Assembly (NCBI RefSeq): GCF_002355955.1
Contig: NZ_AP017368.1
Coordinates: 1,346,057 to 1,410,056 of the forward strand
Length of the DNA stretch: 64,000 nucleotides
Direction: 5' to 3'
From: Candidatus Desulfovibrio trichonymphae
GTDB taxonomy: Bacteria; Desulfobacterota; Desulfovibrionia; Desulfovibrionales; Desulfovibrionaceae
This document shows positions 9,840 to 18,071 of this stretch, in pieces (the first letter of the stretch is position 1; each line of letters begins with the position of its first letter). The translations under genes were made by a program, and so were the position numbers. A model generated the notes under the pieces. It did no database searches, was not told the DNA's origin, and saw nothing but the letters and a program-made list of their open reading frames with translations.

Positions 9840-10326
9840 ATTTAAAAAGCGTAGTCGGCGATTTCAAATTCTGTGAGCTGATTTTGCGGACAAAACCGCT
9901 CCCGCCTTGCAAAGGCGGCCCCTGATCTGAAAGACAGGCTGTGTCCTATCGCAGGATGTTGCTGGAAAGTCGGGCGGTTTCGTCGTCCAGAACGTCGGAG
10001 ACAGTCATCTTTTTGAACCAGGATGGAAATAGGCGGCAACATATTCCGAACTGCATAATTTTATGCGCCGTCTGCATTGTCTTGCTGTTGATTTGCTTTT
10101 GTGACGGGGTGCATAAAAAAACGCGTGGGAGAAGAGGGTTGGAGCCATGTGGCCTGCACACACAGCAGCAATGGGAGAGTTGCTCGCCTTCCGGCCAGCG
10201 CTTGAGCAATGGCCTGCTTTGCTCCCGTATGTGCCGCAGACGGATGCGTCGGCGTGAGCGCAGTCTCTTGCCGATTGTCCGTCTCTTGTCGCAAAAAATC
10301 AGCAAGCAGACGGATGCTTCTTTCAA
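9840..10326 (-). other. Unrecognised degraded coding stretch downstream of asd
   Basis: No intact gene is visible in about 600 bases. The minus strand contains coding-like segments in different frames: LLADFLRQETDNRQETAL with IAQALAGRRATLPLLL, then FKKMTVSDVLDDETARLSSN, then FARRERFCPQNQLTEFEIAD. They look like parts of one gene broken by frameshifts, co-directional with asd. I cannot name the family. A CCGCCTT/AAGGCGG hairpin lies at about 9902-9918. Confidence 0.3.
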
Positions 10327-10350
10327 AGGCAGGCTGTCCTGTCCGGTCGG

Positions 10351-11397
10351 CTATTGCAGAAATACGTTTGTGCCCGGCACGCGGATCAGATCACGCCGGA
10401 GCAGCTCTTCGGCAATCTGCACGGCGTTGAGTGCCGCTCCCTTGCGCACGTTGTCGGCCACAATCCACATATTCAGTCCGTTCTCAATGCTTTCGTCCTC
10501 ACGGATGCGTCCCACAAACACAGGATCTTCGCCTGCGACATACGCTGGCATCGGGTACATTTTTTCCCGCGGATTGTCATATACCATAAGACCGGGTGCC
10601 TGAGAGAGCATGATGCGGGCATCCTTGGCCGTAATTTTTTTGGCTGTCTCCACGTTGACGGATTCGGCATGTCCGTAAAAAACAGGTGCGCGGACACAGG
10701 TGGCCGTGACTTTTACCGAAGGGTCTCCAAAAATTTTTACAGTTTCGTTGACCATTTTCATTTCTTCTTTGGTGTAGCCGTTTTTTAGAAAAACATCTAT
10801 ATGCGGCAGCACGTTGAAAGCGATTCGATACGGGTAGACGCTGTTTTCCGGCTCGCGGCCATTGAACAGATCGCGCACCTGACGTTCCAGTTCTTCAATG
10901 CCTTTTTGACCTGTACCGGATACGGCCTGATAGGTGGAAACCACGATGCGTTTGATTGCCGTCGCGTCGTGCAGAGGTTTTAACGCCACGAGCATCTGTA
11001 TGGTGGAACAGTTGGGGTTGGCGATAATACCCATGTGGGCTGCAAGATGGCAGGCGTTGACTTCCGGCACCACCAAGGGGCAGTGCTCGTCCATGCGCCA
11101 AGCGGCGGAATTGTCCACCACCACACAGCCGGCATTGACTGCGTGCGGCGCAAACTGCAGCGACGTCGCCTCTCCCGTGGAAAAAAGGGCCAGATCAATA
11201 TCGGTAAAAACGTCTTCTTTCAGTTCTTCTACCGTCAATTCCGCATCGCCGAAGGGAATGCGGCTTCCGGCGGAGCGGGCTGAGGCAAAGGCACGTATTG
11301 TTGTCGCGGGAAATTTTCGGTTGTGCAGCGAGTTCAGCATTTCTCGCCCCACGGCGCCCGTAGCTCCCACCACGGCGACTGTCAATGTTTTTTTCAT
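10351..11397 (-). CDS. asd: Aspartate-semialdehyde dehydrogenase
   Basis: Makes aspartate semialdehyde from aspartyl phosphate, at the branch to lysine/diaminopimelate, threonine and methionine. 348 residues, full length. The Rossmann start is VAVVGATGAVGREML; the active-site cysteine is in NPNCSTIQM; the catalytic histidine region is PVFYGHAESV. Start at 11397 with AAGGAG seven bases upstream; the longer frame reaches into the promoter and is not used. Needed for peptidoglycan as well as amino acids, which fits its retention. Confidence 0.93.
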   Translation of the reverse strand: MKKTLTVAVVGATGAVGREMLNSLHNRKFPATTIRAFASARSAGSRIPFGDAELTVEELKEDVFTDIDLALFSTGEATSLQFAPHAVNAGCVVVDNSAAWRMDEHCPLVVPEVNACHLAAHMGIIANPNCSTIQMLVALKPLHDATAIKRIVVSTYQAVSGTGQKGIEELERQVRDLFNGREPENSVYPYRIAFNVLPHIDVFLKNGYTKEEMKMVNETVKIFGDPSVKVTATCVRAPVFYGHAESVNVETAKKITAKDARIMLSQAPGLMVYDNPREKMYPMPAYVAGEDPVFVGRIREDESIENGLNMWIVADNVRKGAALNAVQIAEELLRRDLIRVPGTNVFLQ

Positions 11398-11416
11398 GAA
11401 AATCTCCTTGGAGATT

Positions 11417-11445
11417 ATAATATATCCAATATCTATAATTCGCAA
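11417..11445 (-). promoter_or_regulatory. Predicted sigma-70 promoter of asd
   Basis: On the minus strand TTGCGA (11445-11440) and TATTAT (11422-11417) are separated by 17 bases, followed by the asd ribosome site and start 20 bases on. An overlapping TATAAT three bases further is an alternative -10. Confidence 0.5.
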
Positions 11446-11505
11446 CGGGCGGATTCAGGCACGCCGCCGTCAAGCAGGGCGGTTCACGAACGTGGTGCGC
11501 GTGTC

Positions 11506-12870
11506 CTAAAACTTCAAGCTGCCGGGCGTGCGGGGAAAAGCGATCACGTCGCGAATATTGGCGATGCCGGTGAGCAACATGAGCAGGCGTTCAAAACCAA
11601 GACCGAAACCGGCGTGCGGCGCGCTGCCGAAGCGCCGCAGGTCAAGATACCACCAGTAGTCGTCCGGATTCCGACTAAGTTCGCGAAGGCGCGCGGCGAG
11701 CTTGTCCAGACGTTCCTCACGCTGGGATCCGCCGACAAGCTCGCCTATGCGCGGGGCCAGTATGTCCATGGCCGCCACGGTTTCGTTGTCGTCATTCGCG
11801 CGCATATAGAATGCTTTGATTTTTTTTGGATAGTCGTACACAATGACGGGCCGGTGAAAATGTTCTTCCGTCAGATAGCGTTCGTGCTCCATTTGAAGGT
11901 CCATGCCGCAGACTACTGGGAATATAAAGTCCCGCCCGCTGCTTTCCAGAATGGCGACGGCTTCGGCATAAGATGCGCGCGCGAAGGATTTGGCGATCAT
12001 GCCGCGCAATCTGTCCATAAGGCCTTTATCAACAAAATTGTCGAACAAGCGCACATCCGCCTCACAGCGCGTGAGCGCATGGTCTATGACATGATGGACA
12101 AGGCTTTCGCCAAGTTCCATTATGTCTTCAATATCCGCGAAGGCTATTTCAGGTTCAATCATCCAGAACTCGGCAGCATGGCGCGGCGTGTTGGATTTTT
12201 CGGCTCTGAACGTGGGACCGAAAGAATAGACCCGTCCAAGCCCCATGGCCAGTGACTCAGCTTCCAGTTGGCCTGAAACAGTCAGATGGCAGCGACGATT
12301 GAAAAAATCTTTTCCCGCGCTCTCCTCGTCTGGCGACAGGGCTGTGGCGCGAAACATTTCCCCCGCCCCCTCACAGTCCGAGCCAGTGAGCACAGGCGTG
12401 TGCACAAGGGCAAAACGACGTTGGTGAAAAAAAACGTGTACCGCGTGTGCTGCCTCGGAACGTATGCGGAATGCGGCCCCGTATTTGTTTGTTCGAGCCC
12501 GTAAATGCGCAATGCCGCGCAAAAATTCGTCTGAATGGCGTTTCTTCTGCAGTGGAAAGGTTTCCGGATCAGCGAGGCCGAACACGGCAATGCTTTGAAC
12601 CTGCATTTCCCATTTTTGTCCTTTGCCGGGCGAGGGCGCGAGTGCGCCCGTCACGCAAAGCGCTGCGCCCGTATTGGCGGTGCCGAAAGCCGTGTACGCC
12701 TCGCTGTTATGAGCGATAACGCATTGCATGTTAGCAAGAGAGGAGCCGTCGTTTATCTCTACAAAGGAAAATCCGCCGAGGTCGCGGCGCGTGCGCACCC
12801 AACCGCAGAGCACAATGTTGTCCTGCGTTTTTTCCGCGTTCAGGGCGTCCACGATCAGTGTTCTCTGCAT
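11506..12870 (-). CDS. asnS: Asparaginyl-tRNA synthetase
   Basis: Class II synthetase of 454 residues. The N-terminal OB-fold anticodon domain includes IVLCGWVRTRRDLGGFSF. Motif 2 lies in the region FGPTFRAEKSNTPRHAAEFW and motif 3 is FGLGFERLLMLLTG, with the PEIAFAD stretch between them. Start at 12870 with AAGG upstream. Presence of AsnRS suggests direct charging of tRNA-Asn. The upstream intergenic region is filled by repeat element A. Confidence 0.93.
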   Translation of the reverse strand: MQRTLIVDALNAEKTQDNIVLCGWVRTRRDLGGFSFVEINDGSSLANMQCVIAHNSEAYTAFGTANTGAALCVTGALAPSPGKGQKWEMQVQSIAVFGLADPETFPLQKKRHSDEFLRGIAHLRARTNKYGAAFRIRSEAAHAVHVFFHQRRFALVHTPVLTGSDCEGAGEMFRATALSPDEESAGKDFFNRRCHLTVSGQLEAESLAMGLGRVYSFGPTFRAEKSNTPRHAAEFWMIEPEIAFADIEDIMELGESLVHHVIDHALTRCEADVRLFDNFVDKGLMDRLRGMIAKSFARASYAEAVAILESSGRDFIFPVVCGMDLQMEHERYLTEEHFHRPVIVYDYPKKIKAFYMRANDDNETVAAMDILAPRIGELVGGSQREERLDKLAARLRELSRNPDDYWWYLDLRRFGSAPHAGFGLGFERLLMLLTGIANIRDVIAFPRTPGSLKF

Positions 12871-12887
12871 GGAACGTTGCCTTTATC

Positions 12888-13097
12888 GTCCCACTTTGGG
12901 AGGGTAAAACCCCTGCCTTCAGACGGCAGCTTCAGCATTTTGTTTTCTTGGGCTGTGGTGCCAAACAAAGTGTGCATCAGATAAAAAATTTTCATTTTGC
13001 AAAGGCTGTGAAGTTACACAGATCTGTATCGGCGCAGCCGATGTTGCCAGCTTTGACTGCTAATTGAGTCCACATGCTTTAGCAGGTGGGATATTCA
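12888..13097 (-). repeat. Dispersed structured repeat, copy A (after fabZ)
   Basis: About 210 bases between fabZ and asnS, matching copies B (24218-24363) and C (32633-32711). Read on the minus strand it opens with TGAATATCCCACCTGC, whose TGA is the fabZ stop. It continues with CATGTGG, then the hairpin ATCGGC-TGC-GCCGAT, CACACTTTGTTTGGC and finally a GGGTTTTACCC stem and CCCAAAGTGGGAC. Compared with copy B it has about 40 extra bases after the hairpin. Matches were found by eye. Confidence 0.75.
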
Positions 13098-13529
13098 TTT
13101 TGTTCTGTCAGCGATGGCGGCCGTGATTTTCGCCTCAGCGGCCGGTTTGCCGTCCACAAAGGCGCGTGCGTCCATTTTATACAGTTTAAGACGCATACGC
13201 ATATTGTCGCATGTGAGGTCAAGGCGGTCGCCGGGAACTACCTGACGGCGAAATCTTACGCCGTCAAGACCTGTGAAAAAAAGCAATTTGTCCGTCAGTG
13301 CACCGAGACCCGAAACCGCAAGGATCCCTCCCGTCTGGGCGAGCGCCTCCAGAATCAGCACGCCCGGCATGATGGGCGTGCCAGGGAAATGCCCCTGAAA
13401 AAACGGCTCGTTCAGACTGACATTTTTATACGCCCTGATGTGTGAGCCGGGCACGCATTCCACCACTCTGTCCACCAGCAAAAAGGGGTAGCGGTGCGGT
13501 AGCAGACGGAGAATTTGTTGAATGTCCAT
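13095..13529 (-). CDS. fabZ: 3-hydroxyacyl-[ACP] dehydratase FabZ
   Basis: Dehydrates beta-hydroxyacyl-ACP in fatty acid synthesis, and supplies substrate for lipid A. 144 residues from MDIQQILRLLPHRYPFLLVD; the hot-dog fold active site is HFPGTPIMPGVLILEALAQ (catalytic His and Glu). A GTG at 13553 would add eight residues and cannot be excluded, as neither start has a strong ribosome site. It follows skp closely, as is common in envelope clusters, but lpxA and lpxD are not here. Its stop codon is the first three bases of repeat A. Confidence 0.88.
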   Translation of the reverse strand: MDIQQILRLLPHRYPFLLVDRVVECVPGSHIRAYKNVSLNEPFFQGHFPGTPIMPGVLILEALAQTGGILAVSGLGALTDKLLFFTGLDGVRFRRQVVPGDRLDLTCDNMRMRLKLYKMDARAFVDGKPAAEAKITAAIADRTK

Positions 13530-13628
13530 AGATGGATAACTTGTTTCAGACACAGGACACATCTTGAAAAGGAAAAACCTCCCGATCCTGACGGGTCGAG
13601 AGGCCTTCGGCAGCGTTCTGATCGTCAA

Positions 13629-14189
13629 TTATTTTTTATCGTCGCTCTTTTTGTTTTCTTTTTTGGCGGATTTTTCCTTATAGAGCTTGTTGACTTTAAC
13701 CAGTACGTCCTGCGTCAGGTCCATTGCCTGTTCAGCGTACAGCACGCCGCCAGCCGTGACGTCAACCACAAAGTTGAAGCCTCTAGCGTGGGCCACTTCG
13801 TATGCGGCGCTGAAAACCAGTGTTACCATGTCCTGGCGCAGCTTGATTTCATCCTGTTCCACCTTGCGCAGGAAATTTCGTGTTTTTTGATCCAGATCCT
13901 GCTTTGCGCGAATAAATTCCAGTTTTTTCTCTTCACTGGTTTTGGGGCTCTTGAGCGACCCCGCTTTTTTCTTCAGGTCTTCACCTTGTTTTTCCAATGT
14001 ATTACGTTCTTCACCGTATTTCTCTTCCATCTGTTTTTTTGCGGCTTGTGCAGGGTCACTCTCTGTGGCGACAGTCTGCATGTCTACAACGCCGATTTTT
14101 GCCGTCGGCACAGTTTTTTCATCAACGGCAAAGGCCGCGCCAGCAATGAGCATGCAGGCCGCAAGGGCAGTCAACACAACATTACGCAT
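13629..14189 (-). CDS. skp: Periplasmic chaperone Skp/OmpH family
   Basis: 186 residues with an N-terminal signal peptide (VLTALAACMLIAGAAFA) and KIGVVDMQTVATES, the usual Skp strand. A long charged helical region (residues ~50-115) forms the tentacles, then FVVDVTAGGVLYAEQAMDLT closes the core. The tail is lysine-rich. It holds unfolded outer-membrane proteins during transit. GAAGGAG precedes the start. It sits about 100 bases upstream of the fabZ start and is likely co-transcribed with it. Confidence 0.85.
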   Translation of the reverse strand: MRNVVLTALAACMLIAGAAFAVDEKTVPTAKIGVVDMQTVATESDPAQAAKKQMEEKYGEERNTLEKQGEDLKKKAGSLKSPKTSEEKKLEFIRAKQDLDQKTRNFLRKVEQDEIKLRQDMVTLVFSAAYEVAHARGFNFVVDVTAGGVLYAEQAMDLTQDVLVKVNKLYKEKSAKKENKKSDDKK

Positions 14190-14334
14190 GAAAATTCTCC
14201 TTCCCCGATTGCTGAAATTTTCATTTGTCCCTGCGAACAGATCATGTCGGCATTATGGAAATGCGGCGAGTTATTGTCACATAGCATCGGGGCTTTCAGA
14301 CGTCAAGAAATTCTGTACAAAACATGACATGACT

Positions 14335-14541
14335 TTAAAGATTATTTTTGTAGGTAAGAATGCCTTCGGCAAGACCTTCTGCCAGAGCGAGACAATAGCC
14401 GAGCTGCAGCAGCACAGCGGGCATGTGCGCGCCAATGAACACATGGAAAGGCGGCTAAGGCTGTATTCTGAAAATTTTCGACGAGTACATGCCGTAGCGC
14501 GCAATAGTCCATTTCTCCCGCTGGGCCAGCGATTTGTCCAT
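14335..14541 (-). pseudogene. Relic of N-acetylmuramoyl-L-alanine amidase (AmiC type), C-terminus
   Basis: The minus strand reads MDKSLAQREKWTIARYGMY, a stop, then PPFHVFIGAHMPAVLLQLGY and LAEGLAEGILTYKNN before the final stop at 14335. The segment PFxVxIGAxMPAVLxxxGYC is the conserved end of the amidase_3 zinc hydrolase that splits daughter-cell peptidoglycan. The zinc-binding N-terminal part is missing and an in-frame TAG interrupts the remainder, so it cannot work. Confidence 0.6.
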
Positions 14542-14559
14542 TGTGGCAAACGGGGATAT

Positions 14560-14872
14560 TTTTATCATAATGTCGAGAAATTTCACTTGGTTACACTGTG
14601 CTATATACCGCGTTCCGGTCATTCTAGGGGTGCCCAGTGGACATTACACTGTGGGGCGCAGCAGCGGCAAAAAATTTGACATAAGATCGTCTTTTGATTT
14701 TTTCGGACAGATCTCATATCACGGCACACTCCTGATTTCACCGCTGCAGACAGCCAACCGGGAACGACTGAAAACCATCATGGCATCTGTCTGCTTTATG
14801 CCATATCAAGGGGTATTATGGCAAGAAGAGCACAAGACCGGGATGTTTGCAAACTGCGCAGGTACTGCTTGA
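14560..14872 (+). other. Open stretch without recognised family
   Basis: A plus-strand frame of about 100 codons (with GKKFDIRSSFDFFGQISY and TLLISPLQTANRERLK) lacks a ribosome site and I recognise no family. The composition is protein-like rather than random, so it may be another gene relic. The bases 14190-14330 and 14873-14969 around it show nothing clear. Confidence 0.2.
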
Positions 14873-14969
14873 AATTAGGGTCATGCCATCTGAGCTGTTT
14901 GCGGCGAACAGGCAGATGAAAAAGGCGAGGATGAGACGACGCGTAGTATGGTCGCGTGTTCTCTCTTGT

Positions 14970-15881
14970 TCAGGCTTTTTTGCGTCGCATGCCGAGCTTG
15001 ATGAGCTTTTCCAGCATCCGGCCAAAATCAAGGCCCAGAGCCGCCGCTTCTTGGGGCACAAGGCTTGTGGCCGTCATTCCGGGCAGGGTGTTGACTTCGA
15101 GTAGCGTCGGAGTTCCGTTGTCCGTCAAAATAAAATCCGCTCGGCTGTAGCCTGTGAGACCCAATGCCCTGTGGGCCGCCAGCGCCAGCCGCCGCACTTC
15201 GGCTGTCGTCACTTCGGGCAGGGGGGCCGGGCAGGTTTCGCGCGCTCCACCTGCGGCGTATTTGCTTGCATAGTCAAAAAAGTCGCCAGCCGTCGGCTCA
15301 ATAAGAAGGGGCGGCAGGGCGTTTTCTTCCAGAACGCCGCAGGTGACTTCCACGCCGCGGAGTTCCGGTTCGAGCAGAACTTCGTCCCCAGCCGAAAAAA
15401 TTTCCGCCAGCCTTGCGTCAAGCTCCGCACGGTTGCGAGCGCGGCCCATCAGCAGGGAGGAACCGCCGGTATTGCTTTTTGCAAAGAGCGGGTAGGGCAG
15501 GCGCGGGTTCCAGCACGCATCCGGCGGACGGGGCAGAAATTCCCAGTCCGGCGTGGGCAGGCCCGTATAACGGAAAATCTGTTTTGCTGCGGCCTTGTGT
15601 AGGGCCAGAAGAGAGGTCGCCGGGCCTGTGCCCTGATAGGGGCAATTCGCTGTGTCCAGCATGGCCTGGACAAGGCCGTCTTCGCCCGGTGCCCCGTGCA
15701 GGTTGATCATAGCGAATTCGTGCTCGGTCGCGGCGTGCAGCAGTTGGTCAAAGCCCGTCAGGAGGTCAAAAAAGGTCACGCTGTGGCCGCGTGAGAGCAG
15801 GGTTTTTTCTATGTCGCGCGCGCCGGAAAGCGAAATTTTACGTTCGTGGGACCAGCCGCCCGCAATCAAAAGAATCTTCAT
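14970..15881 (-). CDS. ddl: D-alanine--D-alanine ligase
   Basis: Joins two D-alanines for the peptidoglycan stem peptide. 303 residues, matching the DdlB length. The N-terminal domain starts KILLIAGGWSHERKISLSGA; the ATP-grasp part holds INLHGAPGEDGLVQAMLD, YPLFAKSNTGGSS, GYSRADFILTDNGTPTLLEV and NTLPGMTATS with metal- and substrate-binding residues. The start at 15881 is chosen by homology; a much longer open frame reaches into the HD gene in another frame and is a shadow. It overlaps the HD gene end by 44 bases, so translation is probably coupled. Confidence 0.92.
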   Translation of the reverse strand: MKILLIAGGWSHERKISLSGARDIEKTLLSRGHSVTFFDLLTGFDQLLHAATEHEFAMINLHGAPGEDGLVQAMLDTANCPYQGTGPATSLLALHKAAAKQIFRYTGLPTPDWEFLPRPPDACWNPRLPYPLFAKSNTGGSSLLMGRARNRAELDARLAEIFSAGDEVLLEPELRGVEVTCGVLEENALPPLLIEPTAGDFFDYASKYAAGGARETCPAPLPEVTTAEVRRLALAAHRALGLTGYSRADFILTDNGTPTLLEVNTLPGMTATSLVPQEAAALGLDFGRMLEKLIKLGMRRKKA

Positions 15882-16527
15882 GGAGCCCGCATTCCAGTTG
15901 CGCCGACAGGACGCGTTCAATGGTTTGTCCCTGTTCAAAGGATACGCGGATGCCCTGCCGCGACGCCTCGCTGTGCCCGTAACGCGTGAGCAGATCTTCA
16001 AAACGTTCTTCCAGCGTGACGCACTGGTCGTGCCGTACTCTTTTGTCCGCATAGATGATAAAAAACGGCAGAGAACAGAGGCCGCTGCCGTCCGGCAGCG
16101 GCCAAGGCCAGCAAACGTGCAGCATGACGCCCTGCGCCACGGCGTAATTGCGTGTTTCCGCGACGGCCCACCCGCCGCCGAGCTGGGCGTGGCTACCGCC
16201 GTGCCGCACACAATAGGTTTTGGCGATATCGTGGAGCAGGGCCGCCGCGCGCACTTCCGGCACGTTGACGGCAATGCCGAGCTTCGCCGCGCGTTCGGCC
16301 AGTGTTGTCGCGATATGGGCCACCAGCAGCGAGTGCCGCCACACGTTGTCCAGCATGCCGTATTTGCGCCACAGGGCGAAGCAGGCCTCGTCATCTGGAA
16401 CGGACGCGCACGGCGCGAAAGAGGACGTGGGCGGGCGGCTTGCCGTTCTCCGCAACCTGTCCGGGGGCGTCAGGTTGGAAAGGGGCGCATGAAAGGTCCA
16501 GTGCCATAGCTGCGCTTCTGTATTCAT
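15838..16527 (-). CDS. HD-domain phosphohydrolase
   Basis: 229 residues. The metal-binding HD pattern is visible as WRHSLLVAHIATTLAE (first His) followed by AALLHDIAKTYCV (HD pair), then HAQLGGGWAVAETRNYAVA with a later histidine. This fits small HDIG-type nucleotidases or phosphodiesterases; the substrate is unknown. The start at 16527 has only a weak ribosome site. It is the first gene of a two-gene unit with ddl, and the promoter-like repeat at 16584 lies about 60 bases before it. Confidence 0.75.
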   Translation of the reverse strand: MNTEAQLWHWTFHAPLSNLTPPDRLRRTASRPPTSSFAPCASVPDDEACFALWRKYGMLDNVWRHSLLVAHIATTLAERAAKLGIAVNVPEVRAAALLHDIAKTYCVRHGGSHAQLGGGWAVAETRNYAVAQGVMLHVCWPWPLPDGSGLCSLPFFIIYADKRVRHDQCVTLEERFEDLLTRYGHSEASRQGIRVSFEQGQTIERVLSAQLECGLHEDSFDCGRLVPRT

Positions 16528-16583
16528 AAGTATAATTATGCCATTGCCGCACAATGAAGGCAAGGGGAAGTCCCGGCTTCTTT

Positions 16584-16615
16584 ATGGCATGTATAGACCC
16601 GCTCTCCGAGTCAAG
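16584..16615 (-). promoter_or_regulatory. Promoter-like 32-bp repeat upstream of HD-ddl operon
   Basis: On the minus strand it reads CTTGACTCGGAGAGC, then GGTCTATACATGCCAT, and agrees at 28 of 32 positions with 38729-38760 upstream of hflK. It holds a TTGACT and a TATACA, 13 bases apart, shorter than a standard sigma-70 spacer. In both places it points toward the downstream gene. Confidence 0.45.
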
Positions 16616-17500
16616 GATTTTTGAACTGACGGTATCGAATACTGTTCCATTTATATGGAATTATTACAGAAAATTTCAACAGTGCCATGATGATATCCGC
16701 GCTATAGCTCCCAATCAATCGACCAATCTTTGAAGATCTTTGCCCTTGGCCGGGTTTTCCCACTAGTCGCCCAGCTTTTTTGCCGTGAAGGGTGGTAAAG
16801 CCTTCCATTTTTTCAGCACGATATGTCCGCAGAATCAGGCCAAGAAAAGCGGATTCCTTTTTTACGTCACATAGTTAGTGCTGACGTTCCTATTTGCCAA
16901 GTTGAGGATTTCAAAGGCGCAGTAGTAGTTGTCTTCTTTTTTGAGTTGTCGCTGAACACCGCACTATTCGGCCTGCAGTGCAATCCCATAAGAATGTAAC
17001 CACGTTGCAAAGCGGGGTCGCTTTTCTCTGCGCCGCCTGGCTTCTCCCCGTAGCTGCCGTAATTCCTCGCGCTGTTTGATTTTCAGACAATAACGGGTGA
17101 AAGTGACAAGGGAGCGGCCATATTTTGCCAGATGGGAAAGTTTATGCTCCTGCTCTTCCCAATGACGGCGCTTTGCTTGTATAATCGCGGTCTGCTTCAA
17201 TCGGCCGCTTTGGGGCATTGCCTCATACTCTGAATGATATCTCCGCCATTGGAAGCCTTTACCGCGATGTCTCGACTAAAGAGATTACGCCGGAGTCTTC
17301 TTTTTTAAAGCGCAGGCCAATTACACCCAGATTCTTATGGGCTGATTTCTCGCCGGTGGCGCATTTAAAGTCACGCGCCGTCTGTGGTCGGCTGCGGCTC
17401 GCGTTTCTGCTGCGGGGCCGCAGCAGACGGCCATCAGGCAACAGCCGTTGACCTTTCGCGGCTCTTCATCCTCGCTGAAAACATGTTCAGAATAACTTGC
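16616..17500 (-). other. Decayed mobile-element DNA, possible relaxase end
   Basis: About 1 kb between the HD gene and nrfH without an intact gene. On the minus strand an 84-codon frame (16964-17218) is rich in basic and Gln/Glu residues, with REELRQLRGEARRRREK and FATWLHSYGIALQAE. This recalls the last helical part of plasmid or ICE relaxases (FxxWLxxxG then a Trp-Arg motif), but the match is weak. Upstream pieces (KSAHKNLGVIGLRFKKED) are in other frames. Bases 16616-16960 show nothing I can assign. Confidence 0.3.
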
Positions 17501-17603
17501 GCGACAACCCCCAAACAGGTAAACTGACCACAAAAAAGCGGGGTCATGAGCTTTAAATCGTCAAACTCTTCCTTGAAAACGAGGATAAAATAAAGGAGGT
17601 TTT

Positions 17604-18071
17604 ATGGAATCACCCCGCAATGGCCTCGCGCTCAAATGTCTCTTAAGCGGCGTTGCGGTGGGCGTAGCGTTTTTTTGCGTTCTGGCATACGGCATGACGA
17701 CTACGGATCAACGTTCATTCTGTGCGAGCTGTCATCTCATGCAGGAGGCTGCTGTAACCCACAAAATGGGCACGCACGCCGACCGCGCCTGTAATGAATG
17801 TCACGCCCCCCACAATCTGCTTGCCAAACTTCAGTTCAAGGCGCAGGCAGGCCTGCATGATTTTCTGGCGAACCAGTCCGGCAAAGATTTGTCTTGCCCG
17901 GCCACTTCGACGATACGCGCGGTGGTGAATGAAAACTGCAAGTCTTGCCATGCGCAGACCAATGTAACGGGGGCAGCTATGGACGCCAAATTTTATTGTA
18001 CTGAGTGTCACCGTAATGTGGCGCACATGCGTCAAAAGCCCTTGAGTACAAGGATGGTAGCGTATGAATAA
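17604..18071 (+). CDS. nrfH: Cytochrome c nitrite reductase small subunit NrfH
   Basis: 155 residues. One N-terminal membrane anchor (CLLSGVAVGVAFFCVLAYGM) is followed by four haem-binding motifs: CASCH, CNECH, CKSCH and CTECH. NrfH is the NapC/NirT-type quinol dehydrogenase that takes electrons from the menaquinol pool and passes them to NrfA on the periplasmic face. The methionine after the first motif (CHLMQ) is where the first haem of Desulfovibrio NrfH is coordinated. AAAGGAGG lies just before the start. It overlaps nrfA by eight bases. Confidence 0.95.
   Translation: MESPRNGLALKCLLSGVAVGVAFFCVLAYGMTTTDQRSFCASCHLMQEAAVTHKMGTHADRACNECHAPHNLLAKLQFKAQAGLHDFLANQSGKDLSCPATSTIRAVVNENCKSCHAQTNVTGAAMDAKFYCTECHRNVAHMRQKPLSTRMVAYE

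Noticed and set aside
12888..13097. Repeat A as a protein-coding gene
   Set aside because: A 69-codon frame crosses it, but copies A and B differ by indels that would break any shared frame.
13942..14679. 245-codon plus-strand frame over skp
   Set aside because: It is antisense to skp and runs into the amidase relic; no ribosome site or family.
14970..16394. Single 474-codon protein covering ddl and the HD gene
   Set aside because: Only the last 303 residues are protein-like (Ddl); the first part is an alternative frame of the HD gene.
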